From: Chondrilla cf. caribensis
Taxonomy: Eukaryota; Porifera; Demospongiae; Chondrillida; Chondrillidae
Assembly: GCA_964020155.1 (NCBI GenBank)
Contig: OZ026560.1
Coordinates: 327,501-355,000 of the forward strand
Length of the DNA stretch: 27,500 bases
Direction: 5' to 3'
The notes under the pieces were generated by a model. That model did not search any database. It had not been told where the DNA came from and was given only the letters and a program-made list of their open reading frames with translations. Both the position numbers and the translations under genes were made by a program. This document shows, one piece after another, positions 10,191 through 20,544 of the stretch; positions within the stretch are counted from its first letter, which is position 1, and the number at the start of each line of letters is the position of its first letter.

Positions 10191-12412
10191 ATGCATTTTG
10201 AAATAGTTCTTCTACCCTCTGTACTCCTCAGCTTCTGCATCTCAACAGTTCAAGGTAATCCTGTGTGCGAGTATAAATGCTTCTTACTGTGTGGATTTGC
10301 TAGGGATCGTCCAGATAATCAGTCACTTTTTGGAGGCAAACAGGTTATTAAACGGACCGGTGATAATCGCGATCTGTTATTCAAGGGTCCACAGTTGTAA
10401 GTAGTTCCACAGGTCCGCCGATTGTGTGCCTGGACGCTTCAGGAGTTCTTAGAGTAGAGGCGTACAAATAGTATAGGAACGCTATAGATCTCAGGCTCTA
10501 TCTCTCTGCTACTGGTCACTTAGTATAGAATGTCTATGATACACGAATGGTACGTAACCGTATAATACCTAATAATAGCACCAACCAATATCCGCATCAA
10601 TGATTTTTTTGAAATGTTAATTCAATCGTTTTTATTATTGATACTGTTTCTTGCTTACCATTTTCTGAATCATAGCGAATGTGTGTCAAGTTCCTACGTT
10701 TCAGAATATTGGTTTGAGTGGTGTTTCGGCTCATGGTGTCTTCCCCCCTGGTAAGCAGTACATCCTCCTTTCCACCAACCTGTCAGGATGTGGACAAGTA
10801 GCTAGTATGCGTATGTCAGGAGTAGCCAGAGGTGGAGATGGAGTACAGGAGAGATTTCTCGAGTTTCAGCACTTCCGTCCCGATAGGGTACACACCACTG
10901 TATTCACTAAAGTAGCCAGTACTGTGGTTTCAGCCAGAGTTCCATCACAAGTGATTTCGTTTGTATCACTTAACTTGAACTTCCAGTTTTCTTCAGAAGA
11001 TGTACTTGGATTCTTCTATCCTGACACTGCCAACTATTTCGGAATCTACTGCAGAACATCTGATGCCACTCACTCTGTGCTGACCTCGGTGGTTGACTCT
11101 CCAACCTCAAATGTGGTCACTATGACTGATCCTGTAATGATGAATGATCCACTTGCTTTGACTCTTTCAGGTGAGTCGTCTCGAGATCATCTTGTGCTGC
11201 TACATTCATTGCTTCATTTCCGTACATTTCACAGTGAACTGTATGGAGTGTCCTACAAGCAGTGTCCCCATCCAAGTGGTGCCTACCTCCACTCTATTTG
11301 TGGACAGTACTAGTAGTGATGTGCCCATCAGTAATACACCACCAAGTGACACACCCATCAGCAGTACACCACCAAGTGACACACCCTCCAGCAGAACACT
11401 ATCACGTAACATGCCCACCAGCATTGTGCCATTGCCCAGTGACACACACACCAGCAGTGGCCCACCACACAGTGACACGCCCATCAGCAGTCAGGGTCAG
11501 GGTGATGATCCTCTCCCACTCTCATCACTGTCGTCCAGTGCAATTGGTGGTATTGCTGGTGGTGGGGTCTTCCTGTTGATCCTGTCCACAGTGGCTCTTG
11601 TAGTGATATCTGCAGTGTGTGTGTCTGTGAATAGGAAAGGTCTGTGTGCATTTGCATTCATGCATATATGCATGCATGTGTGTGCACGTGTGCTTGTTTG
11701 TGTCTGCATGTTATGTATTTGTGTGTCTGTGCATGTGCATGTGTGTGCATGTGTTTGTGCGTCACAGACATAAACAATCCAAATGTGATAATTTCACATT
11801 TATTTCTTATTACAACAGAATCTGATGATGATAAGAATAATTATACTTCACTTCAGAGCAGGAGTCTCGGAACAAATACTACCAGCAGCGTGTCAGTCAC
11901 TGACACAATAAGGACTGACCCATCCAATGTAAACAACCCAGTGGAATTCAACAACACATCAGGTGTCAACAACCCATTGGATGTCAACAACACATCAAGT
12001 GTCAACAACCCATTGGATGTCAACAACACATCAGGTGTCAACAACCCAGTGGATGTCAACAACACATCAAGTGTCAACAACCCAGTGGATGTCAACAACA
12101 CATCAGGTGTCAACAACCCAGTGGATGTCAACAACACATGTGTAGAAGATGCAGATGGGTATATCTTCATGCCCTCTTACAATTACAATAGAGGAAACTC
12201 ATCTCCCCTGCCATCACCAGCTGCTCATGAGGCCATATATGTTACTGTGGTATGTATGTGTATGTTTTACACACATTCCTATTCAAATCATTTTGATGTA
12301 TTCCGACCCCTGATAGTAACTAGGGCGTGTCCATTTACCACATAGCTGCTGAAAACATATTGTACCTGTTTCATTTTTCTTTCTCTTTGGTCAGGTGGAA
12401 GACAATTCATAA
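10191..12412 (+). CDS. Gene B: type I membrane receptor-like protein with one GCG/FRP domain
   Basis: Proposed exons are 10191-10254, 10676-11170, 11235-11639, 11819-12249 and 12395-12412 (470 residues). Exon 1 is a signal peptide ([20 protein letters not shown]). Exon 2 is exactly one ~165-residue extracellular domain, with an N-terminal Cys, NLSGCGQV (containing an N-glycosylation sequon), FQHFRPDRV, VFTKVAST and DVLGFFYPD. I see a beta-rich pattern but cannot name the family. Exon 3 opens with NCMECP, continues as a Ser/Thr/Pro stalk of SDTPISS-like repeats, then a glycine-rich transmembrane helix (roughly residues 289-318). The tail has YTSL (Tyr about 330), a 12-residue VNN repeat array, YIFM (about 436) and AIYVTV (about 462). 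All extracellular junctions are phase 1 and the last is phase 0. Intron 2 is only 64 bp. Closest relatives are genes C and D here. Ligand and function are unknown. Confidence 0.85.
11929..12138 (+). repeat. 36-bp in-frame repeats in the gene B tail
   Basis: Six units start at 11929, 11965, 12001, 12037, 12073 and 12109, encoding VNNPVDVNNTSG-type 12-mers. They form an Asn/Thr-rich, probably disordered tether between the membrane and the distal tyrosine motifs. Gene A has the same unit length and copy number at the equivalent place but with unrelated sequence, and gene C has an eroded version (VNNTS, NTLDVNE, VNNTSDVKN). Confidence 0.92.
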
Positions 12413-14362
12413 GGACCCAACTTACATTTAACTATTTTCAAAGATTGAACAGTCGAATGGGATACATTATTGTATTTTTCACTAATTAGAGTACATAGCA
12501 CAATTATAGTCGATATAATATGATCAGACATACATGCACATGCATGCATTCATGCACACAAGACAAATGTTATACTGAGTTTATTGAACATGTCAGGATT
12601 TGCAGTTAGAGGTTAAGGTTAAGGAACTTATTTAAGCTGGGAAGGCCTTTAGCCAACAGGCTACTTAACAAGGCACCCAGAGCAAACATTCACGGAGAAA
12701 TTAGACCGTCGCTGACACAGTGATCACTGCAGTTGCATATAGGCTACAACAAATCGCTTTCATCTATAGTGAGTATAAAAAACCTTCAAAACGGCTACAT
12801 TGCACTAAGCCGTAAACGCGATCGCATCTCCAACTAATTCATGCATCATCCGCGTTAGGAAGATAACATTATTAGCAGACTTGACCACTTCATTTAAATA
12901 CAGCGACTGCCGTGAGGGATAAGACCGTCTCGATCTCAATGTCATCGCGCGTTTCTCGGCCCTGAAGCGAGAAGGGATAGTTTAATTTAATATCTTCACA
13001 TTAATTATCCCAAATTTAACTGATCTTCACTGGTTGCTGTACTTGTCACAGTTTCTTTAATAGCGTGTAAATATCTATACCAATCCCGCTGAAATGTCAG
13101 CGCATTCTCGCGATAATAATGCGGCAATCGTTATCAGTAGTCTAGCTAGCTAGACTATCGTTATCAGGTGATGCATAGCAAACCAGATCGGGTGCATCTG
13201 GTGACTAACAGTAACCTCGTGGCGTAGACGGAAATAGTTTTCCTAAAACTTCAACGCATCATATGCATGTGATCAGTATGTTTTCTTACCTACAAGATAA
13301 GGTTACAGTTTGGTTAATACCCTTCCTCCCAATAATCAGTTAAGTTCAAAGTTGGGCTTGATTGGGTGCATAGTGAAGTATTACTGAATGTTTGATCTAT
13401 TCACATGAACACCTACTGTTGAAATAAAAGATCCTGCTCAGGGATGTTTTCACACTTTCACTTCAGCACGAGAGGACTTCCAATAATCAGTACATCCATT
13501 GCTGCAACACAAATTGTAGCATCTAAAGTTCCAAAGGCTTTACCGAACCCTCAATTTGCCACAAACAATGTCACACCATCAGAAACAGTTCACATGTCAC
13601 TACAGATTTAAAAACTGCACTGTAATTTCCTTCAGAGCCTATGAGGAGGGATTCCTACAATGATCTTACCATACGTACCAAATTGAATTTGAAAAAACAA
13701 AACAGTCTCCCCCCCCCCATGCACACATGCAACACCACTATCTCAAGATGACCCTGACATAGAGTTGTTCAGAAACATCTGTTTGAGATTTAACCTATAA
13801 GAACTGTTAGTTGGAAACTTAGGTCTTGTGGCTTATTGACTTGTTGTGTTAATAATGGTCATTCATGCTGACTCCGTGGAATGTGTGGAAATGACATCAA
13901 TGAGTGTACCACTTGACCACAGGGGTATGTCCACTCCTAGGACCGATATACAAAATATCGATCACCCAGGATAACACCCCTGTTACCGTGGTGACAGAAG
14001 ACAAAAAATAGAGTTCTGTTAATATCAAAACACAGATGATACATTCTAATAGTGATTTTAGACTGCAAAGTTTCCAACTGTTGTTGGGAAAATCCGTATT
14101 GATTCAGGAGCATTTAAAAACGCAGTCTGGTGAAGAGAGTTCTTCAGCTGGACGTTTCAACCCTGTGGGTTGTCTTCAGCAGTCAGGGTGCCTTGGGAGT
14201 TACCCCCCTTAAATAGGGTTTGGGCTTCCCACCAGGACACTTCCGGTCCTGAATCCAAACGGATTTTCCCAACAACAAATGATACATAGCAGCGGGTGGA
14301 TTTTGTGATAATCTTTAATGATGATTGAACTGGCTTCAGGAAGCGCGTGTCGATCCTTTTGT
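12413..14362. other. Gene B 3' region and intergenic space before gene C
   Basis: After the gene B stop, ACATTTAACTAT and TTCAAAGAT match the end of gene C, showing homologous 3' ends. The rest to about 13260 is unique, with no exon recognised and no canonical AATAAA signal seen. From about 13262 onward the sequence is duplicated at 24752 and beyond, including TATGTTTTCTTACCTACAAG and a C-run followed by ATGCACACATGCAACACC. Confidence 0.6.
14045..14278. mobile_element. ~234-bp inverted-repeat insertion, absent from the duplicate copy
   Basis: Inverted repeats of about 30 bp (TTGTTGGGAAAATCCGT at 14081-14097 and its inverse near 14260-14275) enclose roughly 140 bp. ATGATACAT occurs on both sides (14036-14044 and 14279-14287) but once at the equivalent place in the duplicate near 25498. 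This makes a 9-bp target duplication likely. The minus strand contains CTGAAGA, a 5-bp stem, then GAAAC, which resembles motifs in retroelement-associated hammerhead ribozymes. The element is non-autonomous and its family is unassigned. Confidence 0.6.
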
Positions 14363-14392
14363 CACGTGATATGCCGACTGCGATATATAAAG
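14363..14392 (+). promoter_or_regulatory. Core promoter of gene C: CACGTG and TATA box
   Basis: CACGTG at 14363-14368 and TATATAAAG at 14384-14392 lie 50-80 bp before the start ATG at 14442. The whole block is preserved in front of gene D (25579-25608), while much of the upstream DNA has diverged by indels. The TATA spacing allows a 5' UTR of about 20-30 bases. Confidence 0.7.
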
Positions 14393-14441
14393 AGACGGTG
14401 GCTAGTGCTGAGCGATCGCGAGGATAAGCTCTCGTAAGTTG

Positions 14442-17400
14442 ATGATGTCTCTCACAGTACCCTCTTTGCTCTTCAGCGTCTACATCTTCATAGCTCACAC
14501 AGTATTGTGTCAAGGTAATACTGTCTGGAATGCGTGCAGTGAGTGAGTGGATCTGTGTGGCTTTGCTGGAAATCACCCAATTGGTCGGTCTGTTAGACGC
14601 GAACTGGGTAACGATCGGTTCTTTGAGGTTCTACCAGATCAGGTATAGTACGCGTCCGCCAGGATTGTGCAGGGGGAGATGATTGAATTTCTTCACGTAA
14701 TCGAGTAGGGATGTCGTACTGCGACGTTTCCAACTTCATGTCCTGGGAAAAGTCGTTTGGATTCGGGAGCATTGAGCTCCGGAACGGATCCTAACGGATT
14801 TTCACGTAGTTTACATTCTACCTAGGTGATCAGCTAGAAGACTGTCCGCACCGATTGCGATAGACTTGTATCTACCATAGAGGGCCTGCTGTCGAAGGGA
14901 AGAACGGTTTGGTTAATTGAAATGAAATCAATGAGAATTTGAAATAGATTTATCTATTTCCACACCTGGTTTGCTGTTGGCTGGTTGGAGAAACTGCGGA
15001 TCGAGCTTCACTGTGGTGATATTCACAGATCACAAAGAATACCGTATAAGTCTGTGTTTGCATATTTCTTAATTAATGTTGTCAGTAATTATGAGATTTC
15101 TACAAATAGTAAATGTCGACGTTTGATTGGTACTGTTTCTCGTTTGTATATTTGCACAGGGAATGTGTGTCAAGTTCCTACGTTTCAGAATATTGGTTTG
15201 GGTGGTGTTCTCGCTCATGGTGTCTTTAGCCCTGGCAAGCAGTACATCCTCCCTTCCACCAACCTGTCAGGATGTGGACAAGTAGCTAGTTTGCATATGT
15301 CAGGACTAGCCCAAGGTGGAGATGGAACGCAGGAGAGATTTATCGAGTTTCAGCACTTCCGTCCCGATAGGGTACACACCACTGTGTTCACTAAAGTAGC
15401 CAGTACTGTGGTTTCAGACAGAATACCATCACAATGGATAAGGTCTGCATCATTTGACTTGAACTTTCAGCTTTCTTCGGAAGATGTACTTGGATTTTAC
15501 TATCCTGACACTGCCAACTATTTCGGAATCTACTGCAGAACATCTGATGCCACTCACTCTGTGCTGACCTCAGTGGTTGACTCTCCAACCTCAAATGTGG
15601 TCACTATGACTGATCCTGTAATGATGAATGATCCACTTGCTTTGACTCTTTCAGGTGAGTCGTCTCATCTTGTGCTGCTACATTCACTGCTTCATTTCTG
15701 TACATTTCACAGTGAACTGCATGGAGTGTCCTACAAGCAGTGGTCCCATCGAAGTGGTGCCTACCTCCACTCTATTTGTGGACAGTACTAGCAGTGACGC
15801 ACCCATCAGCAGTGTACCACCCAATGACACACCCACCAGCAGTGTACCACCAAGTGACACACCCACCAGCAGTGTACTACCCAATGACACACCCATCAGC
15901 AGTACACCACCAAGTGAGACGCCCACAAGCAGTACACTGCCTCCCAGTGACACACCCACCAGCAGTACACCACCAAGTGACACACCCACCAGCAGTGCAC
16001 CATCACCAAATGAAACACCCATTAGTGGTATGTCATCACCATACATCACCGACTGTACACACGACTAAATAATGTACTTGTAGATGTTGCTGTCTCTCTA
16101 TCATAGCTGATGTGTGTCGAGCTCCTTCCTTCCCAACTGGTGGTTCAGCTCATGGTCTCTTTCTCCCTGGCAAGCAGTACATCCTCCCTTCCACCAACCT
16201 GTCAGGATGTGGACAAGTAGCTAGTTTGCATGTGACAGGGCAAGCCAGAGGTGGAGATGGAGCGCTGAGATTACTTGAGTTCCAGCACTTCCGTCCTGAT
16301 AGGGTACACTCCACTGTGTTCACTAAAGTGGCCAGTACTGTTGTATCAGCCAGTGGGCTGCAATTGCGCCAAGTAGCTTTATCAATTGACGTTAGCTTTC
16401 AGTTTTCTTCAGGAGATGTACTTGGATTCTACTATCCTGACTGTTACAACCGTATTGGAGTTTTCTATGTAACAACCGATGTTAGTCACCCTGTACTGGC
16501 CTCATTAGTCAGCTCTCCGACGTCAAATGTGGTCACTATGACCGATCCTGCTGTGATGCGTATGCCTATTAAGATGTCACTTTCAGGTGAGTCGTCTCAT
16601 CTTGTGCTGCTACATTCACTGCTTCACTTCCGTGTATGTTGTACATTTCACAGTGAACTGTATGGAGTGTCCTACAATCAGTGGCCCACCACCCAGTGAC
16701 ACACCCACCAGCAGTGCACCATCACCAAGTGACACACCCATCAGTGGTATGTCAACACCATACATCACCGACTGTACACACACGGCTAAATAATGTGCTT
16801 GTAGATGTTGCTGTCTCCCTATCATTCCTTAGCTGATGTGTGTCGAGTTTCTTGCTTCCCATCTGATGTTCTGGCTCATGGTCGCTTTCTCCCTGGCAAG
16901 CAGTACATCCTCCCTTCCACCAACCTGTCAGGATGTGGACAAGTAGCTAGTTTGCATGTGGGAGGGATAGCCATAGGTGTAGCTGGAGTACAGGAGAGAT
17001 TTATCGAGTTCCAGCACTTCCGTCCAGATAGGGTTGACTCCACTGTGTTCACTAAAGTGGCCAGTACTGTTGTATCAACCAGTGTGCAGCGAAGCCGTCA
17101 AGTAGCTTTATCAATTGATGTTAACTATCAGTTTTCTTCAGGAGATGTACTCGGATTTTACTATCCTGACAGCGTCAACCATATCGGAGTTTACTATGTA
17201 ACAGCCCCTGCAAATCACCCTGTGTTGACCTCAATGGTCAGCTCTCCGACCTCAAATGTGGTCACTATGACTGGTCCTGCTGTGATGAGTATGCCAGTTT
17301 ACATGTCACTTTCAGGTGAGTCATCTCATATTGTGCTGCTACATACACTGCTTCATTTCCGTGTATGTTGTACATTTCACAGTGAACTGTATGGAGTGTC

Positions 17401-19305
17401 CTACAATCAGTGGCCCACCACCCAGTGACACACCCACCAGCAGTGCACTACCAAGTGACACACCCACCAGCAGTGCACCATCACCAAATGAAACACCCAT
17501 CAGTGGTATGTCATCACTATACATCACAGACTGCACACACACGGCTAAATAATGTGCTTGTAGATGTTGCTGTATCCCTATCATTCCTTAGCTGATGTGT
17601 GTCGAGTTCCTTCCTTCCCATCTGGTGGACTGGCTCATGGTGTCTTCCCCCCTGGTAGGCAGTACATCCTCCCTTCCACCAACCTGTCAGAATGTGGACA
17701 AGTAGCTAGTTTGCATATGTCAGGACTAGCCCAAGGTGGAGATGGAACGCAGGAGAGATTTATCGAGTTTCAGCTCTTTCGTCCTGATAGGGTACACACC
17801 ACTGTGTTCACTAAAGTGGCCAGTACTGTGGTTTCAGACAGAATACCATCACAATGGATATGGTCTGCATCATTTGACTTGAACTTTCAATTTTCTTTGG
17901 AAGATGTACTTGGATTCTTCTATCCTGACACTGCCAACTATTTTGGAATCTACTGCAGAACATCTGATGCCACTCACTTTGTGCTGACCTCAGTGGTTGA
18001 CTCTCCAACCTCAAATGTGGTCACTATGACTGATCCTGTAATGATGAATGATCCACTTGCTTTGACTCTTTCAGGTGAGTCGTCTCATCTTGTGCTGCTA
18101 CATTCACTGCTTCATTTCTGTACATTTCACAGTGAACTGCATGGAGTGTCCTACAAGCAGTGGTCCCATCCAAGTGTTGCCTACCTCCACTCTATTTGTG
18201 GACAGTACTAGCAGTGACGCACCCATCAGCAGTGTACCACCCAATGACACACCCACCAGCAGTGTACCACCAAGTGACACACCCACCAGCAGAACACCAT
18301 CACCAAATGAAACACCCATCAGTGGTATGTCGTCACCATACATCACCGACTGTACACACATGGCCAAATAATGTGCTTGTAGATGTTGCTGTCTCACTAT
18401 CATTCCTTAGCTGATGTGTGTCGAGTTCCTTCCTTCCCAACTGGTGGTCTGGCTCATGGTATCTTCACCTCCGTCAAGCAGTACATCCTCCCTTCCACCA
18501 ACCTGTCAGGATGTGGACAAGTAGCTAGTTTGCATGTGACAGGGATAGCCATAGGTGGAGCTGGAGTACAGGAGAGATTTCTCGAGTTCCAGCACTTCCG
18601 TCCTGATAGGGTACACTCCACTGTGTTCACTAAAGTGGCCAGTACTGTGATATCAACCAGTGTGCAGCGAAGTCGTCAAGTAGCTTTATCAATTAACGTT
18701 AACTTTCAGTTTTCTTCAGGAGATGTACTCGGATTTTACTATCCTAACAGCATTAACCATATCGGAGTTTACTATGTAACAGCCGATGTGAGTCACCCTG
18801 TGCTGACCTCAATGGTCAGCTCTCCGACCTCAAACGTGGTCACTATGACTGATCCTGCTGTGATGAGTATGCCAGTTTACATGTCACTTTCAGGTGAATC
18901 ATCTCATCTTGTGCTGCTACATTCACTGCTTCACTTCCATGTATGTTGTACATTTCACAGTGAACTGTATGGAGTGTCCTACAAGCAGTGGCCCACCACC
19001 CAGTGACACACCCACCAGCAGTGCACTACCAAGTGACACACCCACCAGCAGTCAGAGTCAGGGTGGTGATCCCCTCCCATTCTCATCACTGTCGTCCAGT
19101 GCAATTGGTGGTATTGCTGGTGGTGGAGTCTTCCTGTTGATCCTGTCCACAGTGGTTCTTGTAGTGATATCTGCAGTGTGTGTGTCTGTGAAGAGGAAAA
19201 GGCTTAGAATCAAGACACCAGATCACATATATGAAATACCTATTGATGTGATAACTACTCACTCTTCTGCATCTGTAGGTGTGTGCATGTGTGTGTGTGT
19301 GTGTG

Positions 19306-19371
<66 letters not shown>

Positions 19372-19396
19372 TGTGTGTGTGTGTGTGTGTGTGTGT

Positions 19397-19435
<39 letters not shown>

Positions 19436-20006
19436 TGTGTGTGTACATGTGTGTGTACATGTGTGTGTACATGTGTGTGTGTGTACGTGTGTGTACGTGT
19501 GTGTAAGTGTGTGTGTGTACATGTGTGTGCGTGTGTATACGTGCACGCGCGTGTGTGTATGGTGTGGTGAAATGTCAGTTTGATGTACATTCTTATCACA
19601 ACAGATGACAATTCGAATGGACATTCTTTGCTGAAGAAGAGGAGTCTTCCTCGAGATCCAGCAGTCTTCACAAACCATGGAACCAGTGCCACCATAAGGG
19701 ATGAGGTCCAACTGTCTGTGATGGACACAATAGAGGCGGACCAATCCAATGTAAACAATACTTCAAGTAACAACAACTCATCAGATGTCAGCAACACATT
19801 AGATGTCAACGAAGCACCAAGTGTCAACAACACATCCGATGTCAAAAACACACCTAATGTTGATACTTCACAGTCGGTAGCAGAGTATGACGATACAAAC
19901 GATACGTTCGGATGCTACACCATAATGCACTCTGCAAACATAGGATCTCTTTCCCCATATCCTTCACCTGCTGCTCATGAAGCCATATACATAAGCCCGG
20001 TTTGTG

Positions 20007-20077
<71 letters not shown>

Positions 20078-20086
20078 ACGTGTATG

Positions 20087-20118
<32 letters not shown>

Positions 20119-20331
20119 TGTGTGTGTGTTACTGTACTCATTGAAGAGCTTCCATGCTTGGCTAACTCACACATTCATATCAACTTTGAGCATTGCCCAG
20201 TCGAGTGTAGAGGGTAACATATTCTCACCTCTGGGTATGTACCTTTCACATACCATTCAGAGCATATTAAAATGTAGCAATTTTTCTGTCTTTCTGATCA
20301 GGGCGAAGGCAAGGAGCCAGTCTACATTTAA
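14442..20331 (+). CDS. Gene C: five-domain type I membrane receptor-like protein
   Basis: Proposed exons are 14442-14514, 15160-15654, 15713-16027, 16107-16586, 16654-16746, 16833-17315, 17383-17505, 17592-18074, 18133-18324, 18411-18893, 18961-19278, 19605-19999 and 20302-20331. They total 3963 nt with no stop (1320 residues). A signal peptide (MMSLTVPSLLFSVYIFIAHT) is followed by five ~160-165-residue domains, each on its own exon. Exons encoding NCMECP plus a Ser/Thr/Pro linker separate them. The eleventh exon carries the last stalk, the transmembrane helix (about residues 1121-1149) and IYEIP. The tail contains CYTIM (Tyr about 1284), AIYISP (about 1308) and ends KEPVYI. Every junction up to exon 12 is phase 1, so domain and linker exons are symmetric cassettes. 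The donor after exon 12 (GTTTGT) is weak. (GT)n tracts fill both introns around exon 12. The role is probably surface recognition, but ligand and signalling are unknown. The five-domain count could vary by alternative splicing. Confidence 0.85.
15160..15654 (+). other. Gene C domain 1 (type A)
   Basis: This 495-bp phase 1-1 exon shows the type A hallmarks: SDRIPSQWI after the constant VFTKVASTVV block, then PDTANYFGIYCRTSDATHS and MMNDPLALTLS. It is nearly the same as domain 4 and as the first domain of gene D. Its N-terminal part (CQVPTFQNIGL) instead matches gene B, so the exon looks like a mosaic. Confidence 0.85.
16107..16586 (+). other. Gene C domain 2 (type B)
   Basis: This 480-bp exon shows the type B hallmarks: SASGLQLRQVALSIDV, GFYYPDCYNRIGVFY and VMRMPIKMSLS. 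The Cys of type A (IYCRTS) is replaced by Tyr/Val, while a new Cys appears in PDCYN. The VQERF stretch is shortened to ALRLL. The second domain of gene D is the closest relative. Confidence 0.85.
16833..17315 (+). other. Gene C domain 3 (type B)
   Basis: A 483-bp exon with the variable segment STSVQRSRQVALSIDV and the loop APANHPV; the N-terminal loop is CFPSDVLAHGRF. The constant blocks (KQYILPSTNLSGCGQVASLH, EFQHFRPDRV) are unchanged. It is closest to domain 5. Confidence 0.85.
17592..18074 (+). other. Gene C domain 4 (type A)
   Basis: A 483-bp exon of type A with SDRIPSQWIWSASFDLNF and the IYCRTS cysteine. NLSECGQ replaces NLSGCGQ and FQLFRP replaces FQHFRP, so two otherwise invariant positions are changed here. 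Its linker (18133-18324) is also type A. Confidence 0.85.
18411..18893 (+). other. Gene C domain 5 (type B, membrane-proximal)
   Basis: A 483-bp exon with STSVQRSRQVALSINV and PNSINHIGVYYVTADVSH. HGIFTSVKQY replaces the usual FLPGKQY, and the donor is GTGAAT instead of GTGAGT. It is followed by the stalk and transmembrane exon. Confidence 0.85.
19281..19560. repeat. (GT)n microsatellite in gene C intron 11
   Basis: Long GT runs are interrupted by GTAC and GCAT words. They start at the splice donor and fill most of the 326-bp intron between the transmembrane exon and the tail exon. The long VCVCVC and THTHTH frames here are artefacts of the repeat. Confidence 0.97.
20007..20134. repeat. (GT)n microsatellite in gene C intron 12
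   Basis: A GT run followed by short GTGC repeats begins a few bases after the weak donor GTTTGT of exon 12. Exon 12 is thus flanked on both sides by (GT)n. Confidence 0.96.
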
Positions 20332-20416
20332 CTATCTTCAAAGATCAAAGAGAAGACTTGAACACATAATGTCTGGATTAGCTTAATTAACAACATCAGT
20401 CACTACATACTACCGA

Positions 20417-20426
20417 ACACACACAC

Positions 20427-20504
<78 letters not shown>

Positions 20505-20544
20505 TCATTCATCTGCATGTTGCTGTACCAAAAGCATGCAACTA

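Noticed and set aside
11206..11579. Opposite-strand and other-frame open frames over the stalk exons (LLVGVSLGG and THPPAVHHQV types)
   Set aside because: Shadows of the Ser/Thr/Pro repeat; the true frame is fixed by splice phase, the NCMECP start and the transmembrane segment.
14157..14576. 139-residue minus-strand frame across the gene C promoter and signal exon (also at 25541-25795)
   Set aside because: It is antisense to a well-supported signal peptide exon and TATA box and contains transposon sequence in one copy only.
19255..20217. Long frames of alternating Cys-Val or Thr-His
   Set aside because: Pure translation of (GT)n/(CA)n microsatellites inside introns.
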